Shown here one piece after another: positions 27,334 to 35,403 of a stretch of 64,000 nt of DNA. Both the position numbers and the translations under genes were made by a program. The DNA lies in assembly GCA_934394545.1 (NCBI GenBank), contig CAKRRG010000001.1, positions 1-64,000 on the forward strand, in the 5' to 3' direction. Source of the stretch: an uncultured Blautia sp. GTDB taxonomy: Bacteria; Bacillota; Clostridia; Lachnospirales; Lachnospiraceae. Numbering within the stretch: position 1 is the first letter of the stretch; every line of letters starts with the position of its first letter. The notes under the pieces were generated by a model. That model was not told the origin of the DNA and made no database searches. It worked only from the letters and a program-made list of their open reading frames with translations.

Positions 27334-27584
27334 CTCAAATATTTTATATCGAAATAATCTCTTTGAAAAACTAATGGTAAAAACAAAAAATCAGAGTAAA
27401 AAATAGTATAATTCGACAAAAATTCGCCAAAAAGAAACGATAGTCGCTATAATTGGTTGACTTTCCCTGTTTTTCGAGATAAAATGTAAAGCAACGATGG
27501 GAAAGAAAGCAGAAAGTCTGCCTGGATGACCGTCGCATTACTGAAATAATACGATAAAACAAAGTGAAAATCACAGACAATCCT

Positions 27585-28772
27585 ATGAAAACAGGCTACA
27601 GTATCCGAACTTGGCGTATGCGCCTTTTTTGTCCGGAGCCTTTATGGCTGGACAGAACAGAAGAATATTTTCAGAACGTGGTGGACTTCTACTACCACCT
27701 TCTGATACAGCACGAAGAGCTGTGGGATAACAGCCTTTTCGATATCCAGCGTAGTCTGGAACTGCTGACTCTGGCCGGCAAGGACGGCAGACAGCCTGCC
27801 AACCCATTGCCTATGGGGAAGGTTCCTGTGTATCTGCGACGAGCTGCCATTAATACAGCATCCGCCGCAGTGAAGAGCACCGTTGGGAAAGAGAACAGCG
27901 CATTCCCAGAGAAGCTGGAAGGGAAGGTAACCTTTTTCAAAGGAATGTATTCGGATCTGACAGATGAAGCTATCCGCCTGAAGCTTTGGAATGGCGTGAA
28001 ATGGGTCTGGACAGAATGCCGTCTGAAGGGACGCTCCTTTCCGGAAAATGGTCAGCTGATGTCCCCCACACTGACGAAGAAGGACAGCTATTATATGCTG
28101 AATATCCCGGTGAAGCAGGAGAACTGTGATGGCCGCACAGCCAAGGAGCGAATGGCAGAGGGTGCAAGGATCTGTAGTGTCCGCTTTACCAATACGGACA
28201 TATTTGCCATGTGCTGTATTCTGGATCAACAGGGAGAACAGGTTGCGGTGCATACCTGCCGCGGGGGAGAGGAATACCGTCATCGCTGCAGTCTTCTGGA
28301 GAAGAAGCTTGAGAAATCCAGACCGAATACTGAGAAGGACAACAGCCCCAGGCCGAACCGGAAATACTATACCGCTCTTGGAAACCTGTCGGAGCATTAC
28401 GCCCATCAGGTCAGTCGCCAGATATTGAACTTCTGCAAGGAGAATCAGGCCGGGATCATCGTGCTGCCGGAGTACGATCAGGACTTTACCAGAATGGCAA
28501 TGATAAAAAGCGGAAACTTTTCGCCCCTTCACTTAAGCACCAGAATCCGGACACAGCTTCTATATAAAGCCTGGTCAGAGGGAATCCTGGTACTGGAGAC
28601 ACGCACAGACGGTCTGAAGGATAAATGCGCCATCTGCGGCGGCAAGATAAAGCGTAGAAACAGTGAATTCCTTTGTGAAAATGGTCATCAGGGAAACAGA
28701 TTCTTGAATGACGCAAGAAATCTTGGCAGAAAATGTCAGGAAAGTTTTTTTCGAAGAAGTAGAAAGAAATAA
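27585..28772 (+). CDS. TnpB/Cas12f-like protein with altered RuvC residues (TldR-like candidate)
   Basis: 395 residues from ATG 27585 (open from GTG 27564; no good ribosome site for either). The C-terminal half has the RuvC plus zinc-ribbon layout of IS605 TnpB and miniature Cas12 proteins. The RuvC-II glutamate is kept (IIVLPEYDQ, about residue 296), with a CxxC (CAIC, 348-351) and CENGH (364-368) ribbon. RuvC-I reads ICSVRFTNTDIFA where an Asp is expected at the Arg, and RuvC-III reads GNRFLNDARNL where the usual DRDLNAA-type Asp is Phe. Two of three catalytic acids therefore seem lost, so DNA cleavage is unlikely while RNA-guided binding may remain. No TnpA or IS ends were seen. A structured RNA region follows at once; the recombinase diverges upstream and the capsule operon lies downstream. 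Confidence 0.75.
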   Translation: MKTGYSIRTWRMRLFCPEPLWLDRTEEYFQNVVDFYYHLLIQHEELWDNSLFDIQRSLELLTLAGKDGRQPANPLPMGKVPVYLRRAAINTASAAVKSTVGKENSAFPEKLEGKVTFFKGMYSDLTDEAIRLKLWNGVKWVWTECRLKGRSFPENGQLMSPTLTKKDSYYMLNIPVKQENCDGRTAKERMAEGARICSVRFTNTDIFAMCCILDQQGEQVAVHTCRGGEEYRHRCSLLEKKLEKSRPNTEKDNSPRPNRKYYTALGNLSEHYAHQVSRQILNFCKENQAGIIVLPEYDQDFTRMAMIKSGNFSPLHLSTRIRTQLLYKAWSEGILVLETRTDGLKDKCAICGGKIKRRNSEFLCENGHQGNRFLNDARNLGRKCQESFFRRSRKK

Positions 28773-28785
28773 ATGATTTTGTTAA

Positions 28786-28970
28786 TAAGCAGCATTACGA
28801 ATGCTCTTATCTATAAACCGGGCAACCGGAAAAAGAGCCTGCGCCAGTGACGCAGACTTTTCGGCCGACCACCGCCGGTGTGGGTTCCGAACTTCCCAGG
28901 GAGGTTCCGGGAGTCACCGAAGCACCAGAACAGAAGCGTTCTGGTAAGTGGTCAAAGTTATAAACATGGG
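28786..28970 (+). ncRNA. Highly structured non-coding region, candidate guide (omega-like) RNA
   Basis: GC-rich relative to its surroundings and packed with hairpins: GCTCTT/AAGAGC (28803-28838) enclosing CCGG-GCAA-CCGG (28818-28829); CTGCG/CGCAG (28839-28855, outermost bases approximate); CACC/GGTG (28870-28880), alternatively CGGTG with CACCG (28915-28919); GAACTTCC/GGAGGTTC (28889-28907); and ACCAGAAC/GTTCTGGT (28924-28945). No ORF runs through it. Position directly after a TnpB-like gene is where omega RNAs lie, with the guide at the 3' end. Exact ends and guide are unknown. Confidence 0.6.
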
Positions 28971-29066
28971 AGGGAAGATACGGCGGAGACGGTTCTGTCC
29001 GTAAGGTAAAAAATGAAAAGAAATAAGAACCAACAGGACTCCATAAAATTGAAGCTTGATTTAGCA

Positions 29067-29104
29067 GCCTGCAGTGCGTATAGAGACGTGCACGGGCTTT
29101 TTTT
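29067..29104 (+). terminator. Terminator or attenuator before the capsule operon
   Basis: Stem GCCT (29067-29070) plus GTGC (29074-29077) pairs with GCAC (29090-29093) plus GGGC (29094-29097), with a 3-base bulge, followed by seven T (29098-29104). It lies 120 bp before the first capsule gene. It may end the upstream RNA or attenuate read-through into the capsule operon. Confidence 0.6.
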
Positions 29105-29223
29105 GCGATATTGAGGATGAATTGTGTAGGAAATTAGAAAACAAAAAGGACATTGTCTTACAATTTGGAAATGACCTTTTTACGATAAATAACAAAACAT
29201 ACCGAGATGGTAAAGGGGAGAAT

Positions 29224-31179
29224 ATGAGTAGTAATTTTAACAAGATGAAAAAAATGGAGCACTGGAAGGTAGTTACTTTGTTACTGATGATTTATGACTT
29301 CGTGGCTGTGGTACTGTCATACTTTGCTGCCTTACTGATCCGATTCGATTTCCGGTTCAGCATGATAGGTGGCCAGTACCTTCAGGCATACTGCAAGAGC
29401 ATCTGGATCTATGCGGCATTCTGTGTGGTGCTGTTCTGGTTTATGCGCCTGTACAAAAGTATCTGGAGATTCGCAAGCTATGCAGAGCTTCTGCGTGTGC
29501 TCCTGTCAACGGTTATCAGCAGTGTTGTTTATATTGTGGTGATGTCTGGATTCGTCCAGAGGATGCCGGTTTCCTATTATGTATGCGGCATTGCCTGCCA
29601 GTTCCTTCTGACCCTGGGAATCCGCTTCTCTTATCGCTTCGTCCTTCTTCTGAGAACCCGGGCAGACAGAAACCAGAAGGAGAAGAACGTAATGCTCATT
29701 GGAGCAGGTGCAGCCGGCCAGATGATCTTCCGGGATATTAAGCATGCCAAAGAGACCAATGAGAAGGTGGCCTGCTTTATTGATGATAACCCTAACAAAT
29801 GGGGGAGATATATTGATGATGTGCCGGTGTTCGGCGGCAGGGACAGCATTATGGAGGCAGTTGATAAATTTGAGATCGAGAAGATCTACGTTGCCCTTCC
29901 AAGTGCCAAGCCGGAGGACAAAAGAGACATTATCCAGGTATGCAGTGAAACCCACTGTGAGCTTATGAACCTGCCTGGAATGTATCAGTTATATACAGGA
30001 GAAGTGGCAGTCAGCAAGATGAAGACGGTGCAGATCGAGGATCTGCTTGGCAGGGATCCCATCAAGCCGGATATGACTGAGGTATTCCAGTACATCAAGG
30101 GCAAGGTGGTCCTGATCACAGGTGTGGGATCCATTGGTTCTGAGTTGGCAAGGCAGATTGCATCTCATCAGCCGAAACACCTTATCCTTTTTGATGTTTA
30201 TGAAAACAATGCCTATGACATCCAGTTAGAGCTGAAGAAGAAATATCCGGAGATGAAGCTGGACACCATTATCGGTTCTGTGCGTGACAGCCGGAAAATC
30301 TTCCAGGTATTTGAAAAATACAGACCGGAGATTGTATACCATGCAGCAGCTCACAAGCATGTGCCGCTGATGGAGGACAGCCCTTGCGAAGCAATCAAAA
30401 ATAATGCAATGGGAACCTATAAGACTGCTTATGCAGCCATGTCCCATGGCTGTAAGAGATTCGTCCTGATCAGTACAGATAAGGCAGTTAACCCAACCAA
30501 CATTATGGGAGCTTCCAAACGTCTTTGCGAAATGATCATCCAGGCCTTTGATGCAAAGATCAAAGAAGGAAAAGCACACGAGATCCCACAGCTGTTTACC
30601 CACGGAATGAAAGAGGTCATTACGGCACCGGAAATCATTGAAGCGCTGAAACATACACAGACAGAATTCGTTGCAGTCCGTTTCGGAAACGTACTTGGAA
30701 GCAATGGCTCCGTTATCCCGCTGTTCAAGAAACAGATTGAAGCAGGCGGTCCGGTAACGGTTACCCATCCTGACATCATCCGCTACTTTATGACCATTCC
30801 GGAGGCAGTGAGCCTTGTACTTCTGGCAGGAACCTATGCAAAGGGTGGAGAAATCTTCGTCCTGGATATGGGCGAACCGGTGAAGATCGTAACATTGGCA
30901 CGAAATCTGATTCGCTTATCTGGATACACACCGGATGTGGATATGAAGATAGAGTTCACTGGCCTCAGACCAGGAGAAAAGCTATTCGAAGAGAAACTGA
31001 TGGCTGAGGAAGGTTTAAAGAAAACGAAAAACGATCTGATCCATATCGGCTGCCCGATCCCATTCGATATTGAAGAATTCCTGAAAGAACTGGATGGACT
31101 TCTGGAAGCAGCCTATAAGAACAAAGATGATATCAAAGACAGAGTGGCGGAAGTGGTAACTACATATCATCAGGTGTAA
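29224..31179 (+). CDS. Membrane nucleotide-sugar 4,6-dehydratase (PglF/WbpM/CapD type)
   Basis: 651-residue protein from ATG 29224 (GGGGAG upstream; the frame is open earlier but overlaps the terminator hairpin). About four N-terminal membrane helices (residues 15-125) precede a CoA-binding-like Rossmann domain (VMLIGAGAAGQMIFRDI) and a C-terminal SDR domain with GVGSIGSELARQIASHQP; the usual SYK is STDKAVNPTNIMGASK. These enzymes convert UDP-GlcNAc to the 4-keto-6-deoxy sugar. With the aminotransferase that follows it should make UDP-4-amino-4,6-dideoxy-GlcNAc. First gene of the capsule operon. Confidence 0.92.
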   Translation: MSSNFNKMKKMEHWKVVTLLLMIYDFVAVVLSYFAALLIRFDFRFSMIGGQYLQAYCKSIWIYAAFCVVLFWFMRLYKSIWRFASYAELLRVLLSTVISSVVYIVVMSGFVQRMPVSYYVCGIACQFLLTLGIRFSYRFVLLLRTRADRNQKEKNVMLIGAGAAGQMIFRDIKHAKETNEKVACFIDDNPNKWGRYIDDVPVFGGRDSIMEAVDKFEIEKIYVALPSAKPEDKRDIIQVCSETHCELMNLPGMYQLYTGEVAVSKMKTVQIEDLLGRDPIKPDMTEVFQYIKGKVVLITGVGSIGSELARQIASHQPKHLILFDVYENNAYDIQLELKKKYPEMKLDTIIGSVRDSRKIFQVFEKYRPEIVYHAAAHKHVPLMEDSPCEAIKNNAMGTYKTAYAAMSHGCKRFVLISTDKAVNPTNIMGASKRLCEMIIQAFDAKIKEGKAHEIPQLFTHGMKEVITAPEIIEALKHTQTEFVAVRFGNVLGSNGSVIPLFKKQIEAGGPVTVTHPDIIRYFMTIPEAVSLVLLAGTYAKGGEIFVLDMGEPVKIVTLARNLIRLSGYTPDVDMKIEFTGLRPGEKLFEEKLMAEEGLKKTKNDLIHIGCPIPFDIEEFLKELDGLLEAAYKNKDDIKDRVAEVVTTYHQV

Positions 31180-31231
31180 AAGGTAAAAAACATATAAAAT
31201 GATTTTATTTTTCATATAAGGGAGTAAGAAA

Positions 31232-32506
31232 ATGGCTAGTGAAGAAATGAAAACAGAAATAATGGCAAGGAAAATACCGTTTAGTCCACCTGATATTTCC
31301 GAGTTAGAAATAAAGGAAGTTGCAGAAGCTCTTCGCTCTGGATGGATCACCACCGGACCAAGAACAAAAGAACTGGAACGCAGACTGGCTGAGTATTGTC
31401 ATACATCTAAAGTGGTTTGCCTGAATTCCGCTACTGCCGCAGAAGAGTTGAACTTCAGGATTTGTGGTATCGGAGAAGGGGACGAAGTAATTGTCCCTGC
31501 TTATACATACACAGCTACTGCATCAGCTGCGATTCATTGCGGAGCGAAAGTGATCTTCGTAGATAGCCAGAAGGATAACTGCGAAATGGACTATGAAAAG
31601 GTTGCAGAGGCAATTACCGAAAAAACAAAAGCGGTTGTGGCAGTTGACCTTGGCGGTATTATTTGCGATTACGATAAATTGTATGCAGCAGTAGAAAGCA
31701 GAAAAGAACTGTTTAAAGCCAAAGAAGGCAACAGCCTTGGCGCAAGAATCCAGCAGGCAAAAGGCAGAGTACTTGTTTTCGCTGACTGTGCACATGCATT
31801 AGGAGCAAGCAGAAATGGAAAGATGGCAGGCGAGTGGGCTGACTTCACAGATTTCTCATTCCATGCTGTAAAAAACTTCACTACTGCAGAAGGTGGCGCC
31901 GCTACCTGGCGTGATATTCCAGGCATTGATAATGAAGAAATCTACAAACAGTATCAGTTATATAGTCTTCACGGCCAGAGCAAGGATGCCCTTGCGAAAA
32001 CACAGCTTGGAGCATGGGAGTATGACATTGTTGGTCCATGGTACAAATGTAATATGACGGATATCATGGCTGCCATTGGGCTTCGACAGCTTGACCGTTA
32101 TCCGGGAATGCTGGAAAGAAGAAAAGAAATCATTGGAAAATATGATGCTATGTGTGATGAGCTTGGTGTGAAACATTTAATTCACAGCGGAGAAAACTTC
32201 CAGAGCTCTAACCATTTATATTTAACCAGAATATTTAAGAAAGATGGAACTCCAATTTCAGATGCTGAAAGAAGAGAAATAATTATTAAGATGGCAGAAC
32301 GGAGCATAGCAACGAATGTTCACTACAAGCCATTGCCTATGATGACTGCATACAAGGCATATGGATGGGATATCAAAGATTTCCCAAATGCACTCAGGCT
32401 TTATGAAAATGAGATTACACTTCCTCTTCACACAAAGCTGAGTAATGAGGATGTTGATTATATCATTGAAGGTTTTAAAGACGTGGTTAAAAATAGTGTG
32501 AAATAG
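31232..32506 (+). CDS. DegT/DnrJ/EryC1/StrS aminotransferase (PglE-like)
   Basis: 424-residue PLP enzyme that would aminate the 4-keto sugar made by the preceding dehydratase. The N-terminus (SGWITTGPRTKELERRLAEY), the PLP aspartate (FADCAHALGA) and the PLP lysine (FSFHAVKNFTTAEGGA, about residue 215) are intact. GGGAG ribosome site. Base composition begins to drop here relative to the upstream gene. Confidence 0.93.
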   Translation: MASEEMKTEIMARKIPFSPPDISELEIKEVAEALRSGWITTGPRTKELERRLAEYCHTSKVVCLNSATAAEELNFRICGIGEGDEVIVPAYTYTATASAAIHCGAKVIFVDSQKDNCEMDYEKVAEAITEKTKAVVAVDLGGIICDYDKLYAAVESRKELFKAKEGNSLGARIQQAKGRVLVFADCAHALGASRNGKMAGEWADFTDFSFHAVKNFTTAEGGAATWRDIPGIDNEEIYKQYQLYSLHGQSKDALAKTQLGAWEYDIVGPWYKCNMTDIMAAIGLRQLDRYPGMLERRKEIIGKYDAMCDELGVKHLIHSGENFQSSNHLYLTRIFKKDGTPISDAERREIIIKMAERSIATNVHYKPLPMMTAYKAYGWDIKDFPNALRLYENEITLPLHTKLSNEDVDYIIEGFKDVVKNSVK

Positions 32507-32518
32507 GGTGGAGTTTTT

Positions 32519-33700
32519 ATGAAAAGATTGTTTATTATCGGAGCTTCTGATTTTCAACTTCCAGCAATTATTGAAGCGAAAAAAATGGGATTATATGTTG
32601 GTGTGGCAGATTTTAATCCAAACGCGGTTGGTGTTTCGTATGCCGATGAATATTTTAATGTCAGTACAATTGATGAAAAGGGGATTTTTGAGGCTGCAAA
32701 AAAATTTAAAGCGGATGGTATTATTACATTATGTACAGATATGCCAATGAGAGCATTGGCTAGAGCATGCGAGAAACTTGGATTGATTGGACCAGATTTT
32801 TCAACGGCTATTACAGCAACGGATAAGGGAGTAATGATTCATGCGTTTGAAGAGAATAATGTAGAACATCCTAAATATATTGTGGTTGACAAAGAAACTA
32901 ATGTTGAAGAGATTAGCAACGAGTTTGAATATCCCGTAATAACAAAGCCGACAGATAATTCTGGAAGCAGAGGGATTATGTTGGTCAATAGTGCAGAAGA
33001 ACTAAGAGATGCGTTATTATACAGTTCTAAGAATGGAAGAGAGGGAAATGTAATTCTAGAAGAATATATGAGTGGACCAGAAGTCAGCGTTGAAGTCATG
33101 GTAATAGATAGTAAAGCTCATGTATTACAAGTAACAGATAAAATGACAACTGGAGCACCTCATTTTGTAGAAATTGGTCATTCTCAGCCATCAAGGTTAT
33201 CAAAAAAGTCATTAGATGAAATAAAGAATTTGGCAGGCAGGGCTGCATTAGCAGTTGGGATAAAGAATGGTCCGGCTCATGCGGAAATAATTCTTACTAA
33301 AAATGGTCCTAAAATGGTAGAGATAGGAGCAAGAATGGGTGGAGGATGCATTACAACTCATTTAGTTCCGCTTTCTACGGGAATTAATATGACTAAGGCA
33401 GCTATTCAGACAGCACTTGGAGAAAAAGCTGAAATTGAACCGAAATTTGAGAAGGGATCTGCTATTAGATTTATTATTCCTCCTGTTGGAATTGTAAAAT
33501 CAATTAAGGGAAAAGAAGAGGCAGAAAGAATACCGGGTGTTCAACTGGTTGAAATTCAGTGTGAAGTTGGGCAAATGTTGCAAGAATTGGAAAATGGAAC
33601 TTGCAGAATAGGTTATGTTATTGCGCAAGGAGATACGCCGGAGAAGGCAGTTGAGATTTGTGAAAAAGCTTTAGATAAGATTCAAATAGAAGTATGTTAA
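32519..33700 (+). CDS. ATP-grasp ligase
   Basis: 393-residue ATP-grasp enzyme (PreATP-grasp Rossmann start MKRLFIIGASDFQLPAI; central ATP-binding region VITKPTDNSGSRGIML; metal-binding end VEIGARMGGGCITTHL), related to carboxylate-amine ligases. Between an aminosugar aminotransferase and the initiating transferase, it may attach an amino acid or other acyl group to the 4-amino group, in place of the acetyltransferase normally found here. That role is inferred from context only. From this gene on the sequence is clearly AT-rich. Confidence 0.85.
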   Translation: MKRLFIIGASDFQLPAIIEAKKMGLYVGVADFNPNAVGVSYADEYFNVSTIDEKGIFEAAKKFKADGIITLCTDMPMRALARACEKLGLIGPDFSTAITATDKGVMIHAFEENNVEHPKYIVVDKETNVEEISNEFEYPVITKPTDNSGSRGIMLVNSAEELRDALLYSSKNGREGNVILEEYMSGPEVSVEVMVIDSKAHVLQVTDKMTTGAPHFVEIGHSQPSRLSKKSLDEIKNLAGRAALAVGIKNGPAHAEIILTKNGPKMVEIGARMGGGCITTHLVPLSTGINMTKAAIQTALGEKAEIEPKFEKGSAIRFIIPPVGIVKSIKGKEEAERIPGVQLVEIQCEVGQMLQELENGTCRIGYVIAQGDTPEKAVEICEKALDKIQIEVC

Positions 33701-33719
33701 TGAAGGAGACGAATGGAGG

Positions 33720-34328
33720 ATGTATAAACATATAGTAAAACGCGTAATAGATATTGTATTATCATTGATTGGTATGCCTTTTTTTCTGATATCTTTTATT
33801 TTTGTTGCACCAGTAATATATTTTACTGATAAAGGTCCAATTTTCTATAATGCAGAAAGAATTGGTCAGCATGGAAAGTTGTTTAAAATGTATAAATATA
33901 GAAGTATGTATGTAAATGCACCTGATATTCGATTAGCAGACGGTTCGACTTATAATGGAGAAGATGATCCACGTGTTACTAAAATTGGAAAAATCCTTAG
34001 AAAAACATCCGTTGATGAGATACCACAAGTGCTCAATGTTTTTTTGGGAAACATGAGTGTTATTGGACCTAGACCGGATACACCGAAGGGTGCACATAGA
34101 TATCCTGACGAAGAGAAGTTTTTTCTTCAAGTGAAACCTGGAATTACAGGATATAGTCAAGCGTACTATCGAAATTCTGTTGATGGAAAAACAAAAGCAG
34201 AACATGATATGTATTATGCACAGCATATCTCATTTATTTTTGATGTGAAAATCTTTTTTAAAACTATTGAAACAGTACTTTTGGGAAGAGGTACATATAA
34301 AGATGACGAAACAATTGTAAATAAGTAA
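33720..34328 (+). CDS. Initiating sugar-phosphate transferase (PglC-like)
   Basis: 202-residue monotopic phosphoglycosyltransferase that loads the first sugar phosphate onto undecaprenyl phosphate at the membrane. One N-terminal hydrophobic re-entrant helix (about 10-35), then the family pattern: FKMYKYRSMYVNA, KIGKILRKTSVDEIPQVLNV with the catalytic Asp-Glu, and GPRPDTP. Its size is that of PglC-type short enzymes. Partner enzymes upstream suggest a di-N-substituted bacillosamine-like first sugar. Confidence 0.93.
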   Translation: MYKHIVKRVIDIVLSLIGMPFFLISFIFVAPVIYFTDKGPIFYNAERIGQHGKLFKMYKYRSMYVNAPDIRLADGSTYNGEDDPRVTKIGKILRKTSVDEIPQVLNVFLGNMSVIGPRPDTPKGAHRYPDEEKFFLQVKPGITGYSQAYYRNSVDGKTKAEHDMYYAQHISFIFDVKIFFKTIETVLLGRGTYKDDETIVNK

Positions 34329-34342
34329 TAGTGAGGAAAAAA

Positions 34343-35401
34343 ATGGTAACAGAATTTGGAAGCAATTTTGAAGCGGTTAGTTCAATAGGGGATGGAACCT
34401 CTTTGGTGGATAATAGTAATACAGTTTATTTACGTACAGCGAGAGAAGCAATTTTTTATATTTGCCAAAACAATAAATTGAAAACAGTTCTTATGCCAGC
34501 ATTGTGTTGTGCTTCCATGGTGCAGCCTTTTATTCAAAGTGAAATAGAAGTTCGTTACTATAAGATAAAAAGTGATTTAACAATTGATTATTTGGATTTG
34601 AGTCAAAAGATTAAAGATGATTCTTTTATTTTTGTGATGCACTATTATGGTATTAAATCTTTTGATTCAGCCAGACTCCAAGATATTGCACTTTCCCACA
34701 ATAATATACAGATAATTCAAGATTGTACACAACATGTTTTTACGAATGACTTGTATGATAATAATGCTGATTACTGGGTTGGAAGTATTAGAAAGTGGGT
34801 TTCAATTGCCGATGGTGCATTTCTTGCATCTAAAAAACATAAATTGGCAAATGGTTTGCGGATTGATTATGACGATGATAGATTTGTTGAAACTACAATT
34901 CAAGCAATGCAATTGAAACAGCAATATTTATCTAATGGAGATGAAAATATAAAGCAACTATACCGAGAAAAATTTGGAAATTGTATGGCACAACTAAAGA
35001 AAAAAATTGTAGTGCACTCCATGTCAGATGTTTCCAGACAATTATTTTATAGTACAGTGGATTGTATTAAAGTTCGAAATAAGAGAACTGATAATTATAA
35101 TACTCTATATGAACAATTGAAATGTGATGTCCCTGAAATTTTGAAATATTCATCAAAATATGCAGGTCCATTATGCTTTAATATCATAGTTTCAAATCAA
35201 AATGAAGTTCAACAAAAATTAGCTTCAAAGGGAATATATTGTCAGGTATTATGGCCTCTTAAGAAGGAGGCAAAAGTTACTTGTGAATTTAGCAATTGGT
35301 ATACTGAACATATGTTGGCAGTGCCATGTGATCAAAGATACGGAATTGAGGATATGTTGATAATTTCTAATGAGTTGAGAAAGGTGATTAAGGGAGAATA
35401 A
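34343..35401 (+). CDS. DegT-like PLP-fold protein of the capsule locus
   Basis: 352 residues from ATG 34343 (GTGAGG just upstream; GTG 34331 possible). It has the general DegT/DnrJ aminotransferase pattern (VLMPALCCASMVQPFI, IQDCTQHVF, WVGSIRKWVSIADGAFL with a possible PLP lysine), but sequence is divergent and shorter than PglE. It could be a sugar aminotransferase or a related lyase/acyl enzyme; substrate unknown. Very AT-rich, as its neighbours. Confidence 0.65.
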   Translation: MVTEFGSNFEAVSSIGDGTSLVDNSNTVYLRTAREAIFYICQNNKLKTVLMPALCCASMVQPFIQSEIEVRYYKIKSDLTIDYLDLSQKIKDDSFIFVMHYYGIKSFDSARLQDIALSHNNIQIIQDCTQHVFTNDLYDNNADYWVGSIRKWVSIADGAFLASKKHKLANGLRIDYDDDRFVETTIQAMQLKQQYLSNGDENIKQLYREKFGNCMAQLKKKIVVHSMSDVSRQLFYSTVDCIKVRNKRTDNYNTLYEQLKCDVPEILKYSSKYAGPLCFNIIVSNQNEVQQKLASKGIYCQVLWPLKKEAKVTCEFSNWYTEHMLAVPCDQRYGIEDMLIISNELRKVIKGE

Positions 35402-35403
35402 TT

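Noticed and set aside
28786-28970. CRISPR array or repeat next to the Cas12-like gene
   Set aside because: No direct repeats with spacers are present; the structure is a set of different hairpins.
28980-29224. JUMPstart/ops element before the capsule operon
   Set aside because: No GGCGGTAG-type ops motif or JUMPstart-like sequence was found.
32519-33700. D-alanine-D-alanine ligase or carbamoyl-phosphate synthase identity for the ATP-grasp gene
   Set aside because: General ATP-grasp motifs are present, but size, missing partner genes and capsule context do not fit either enzyme.
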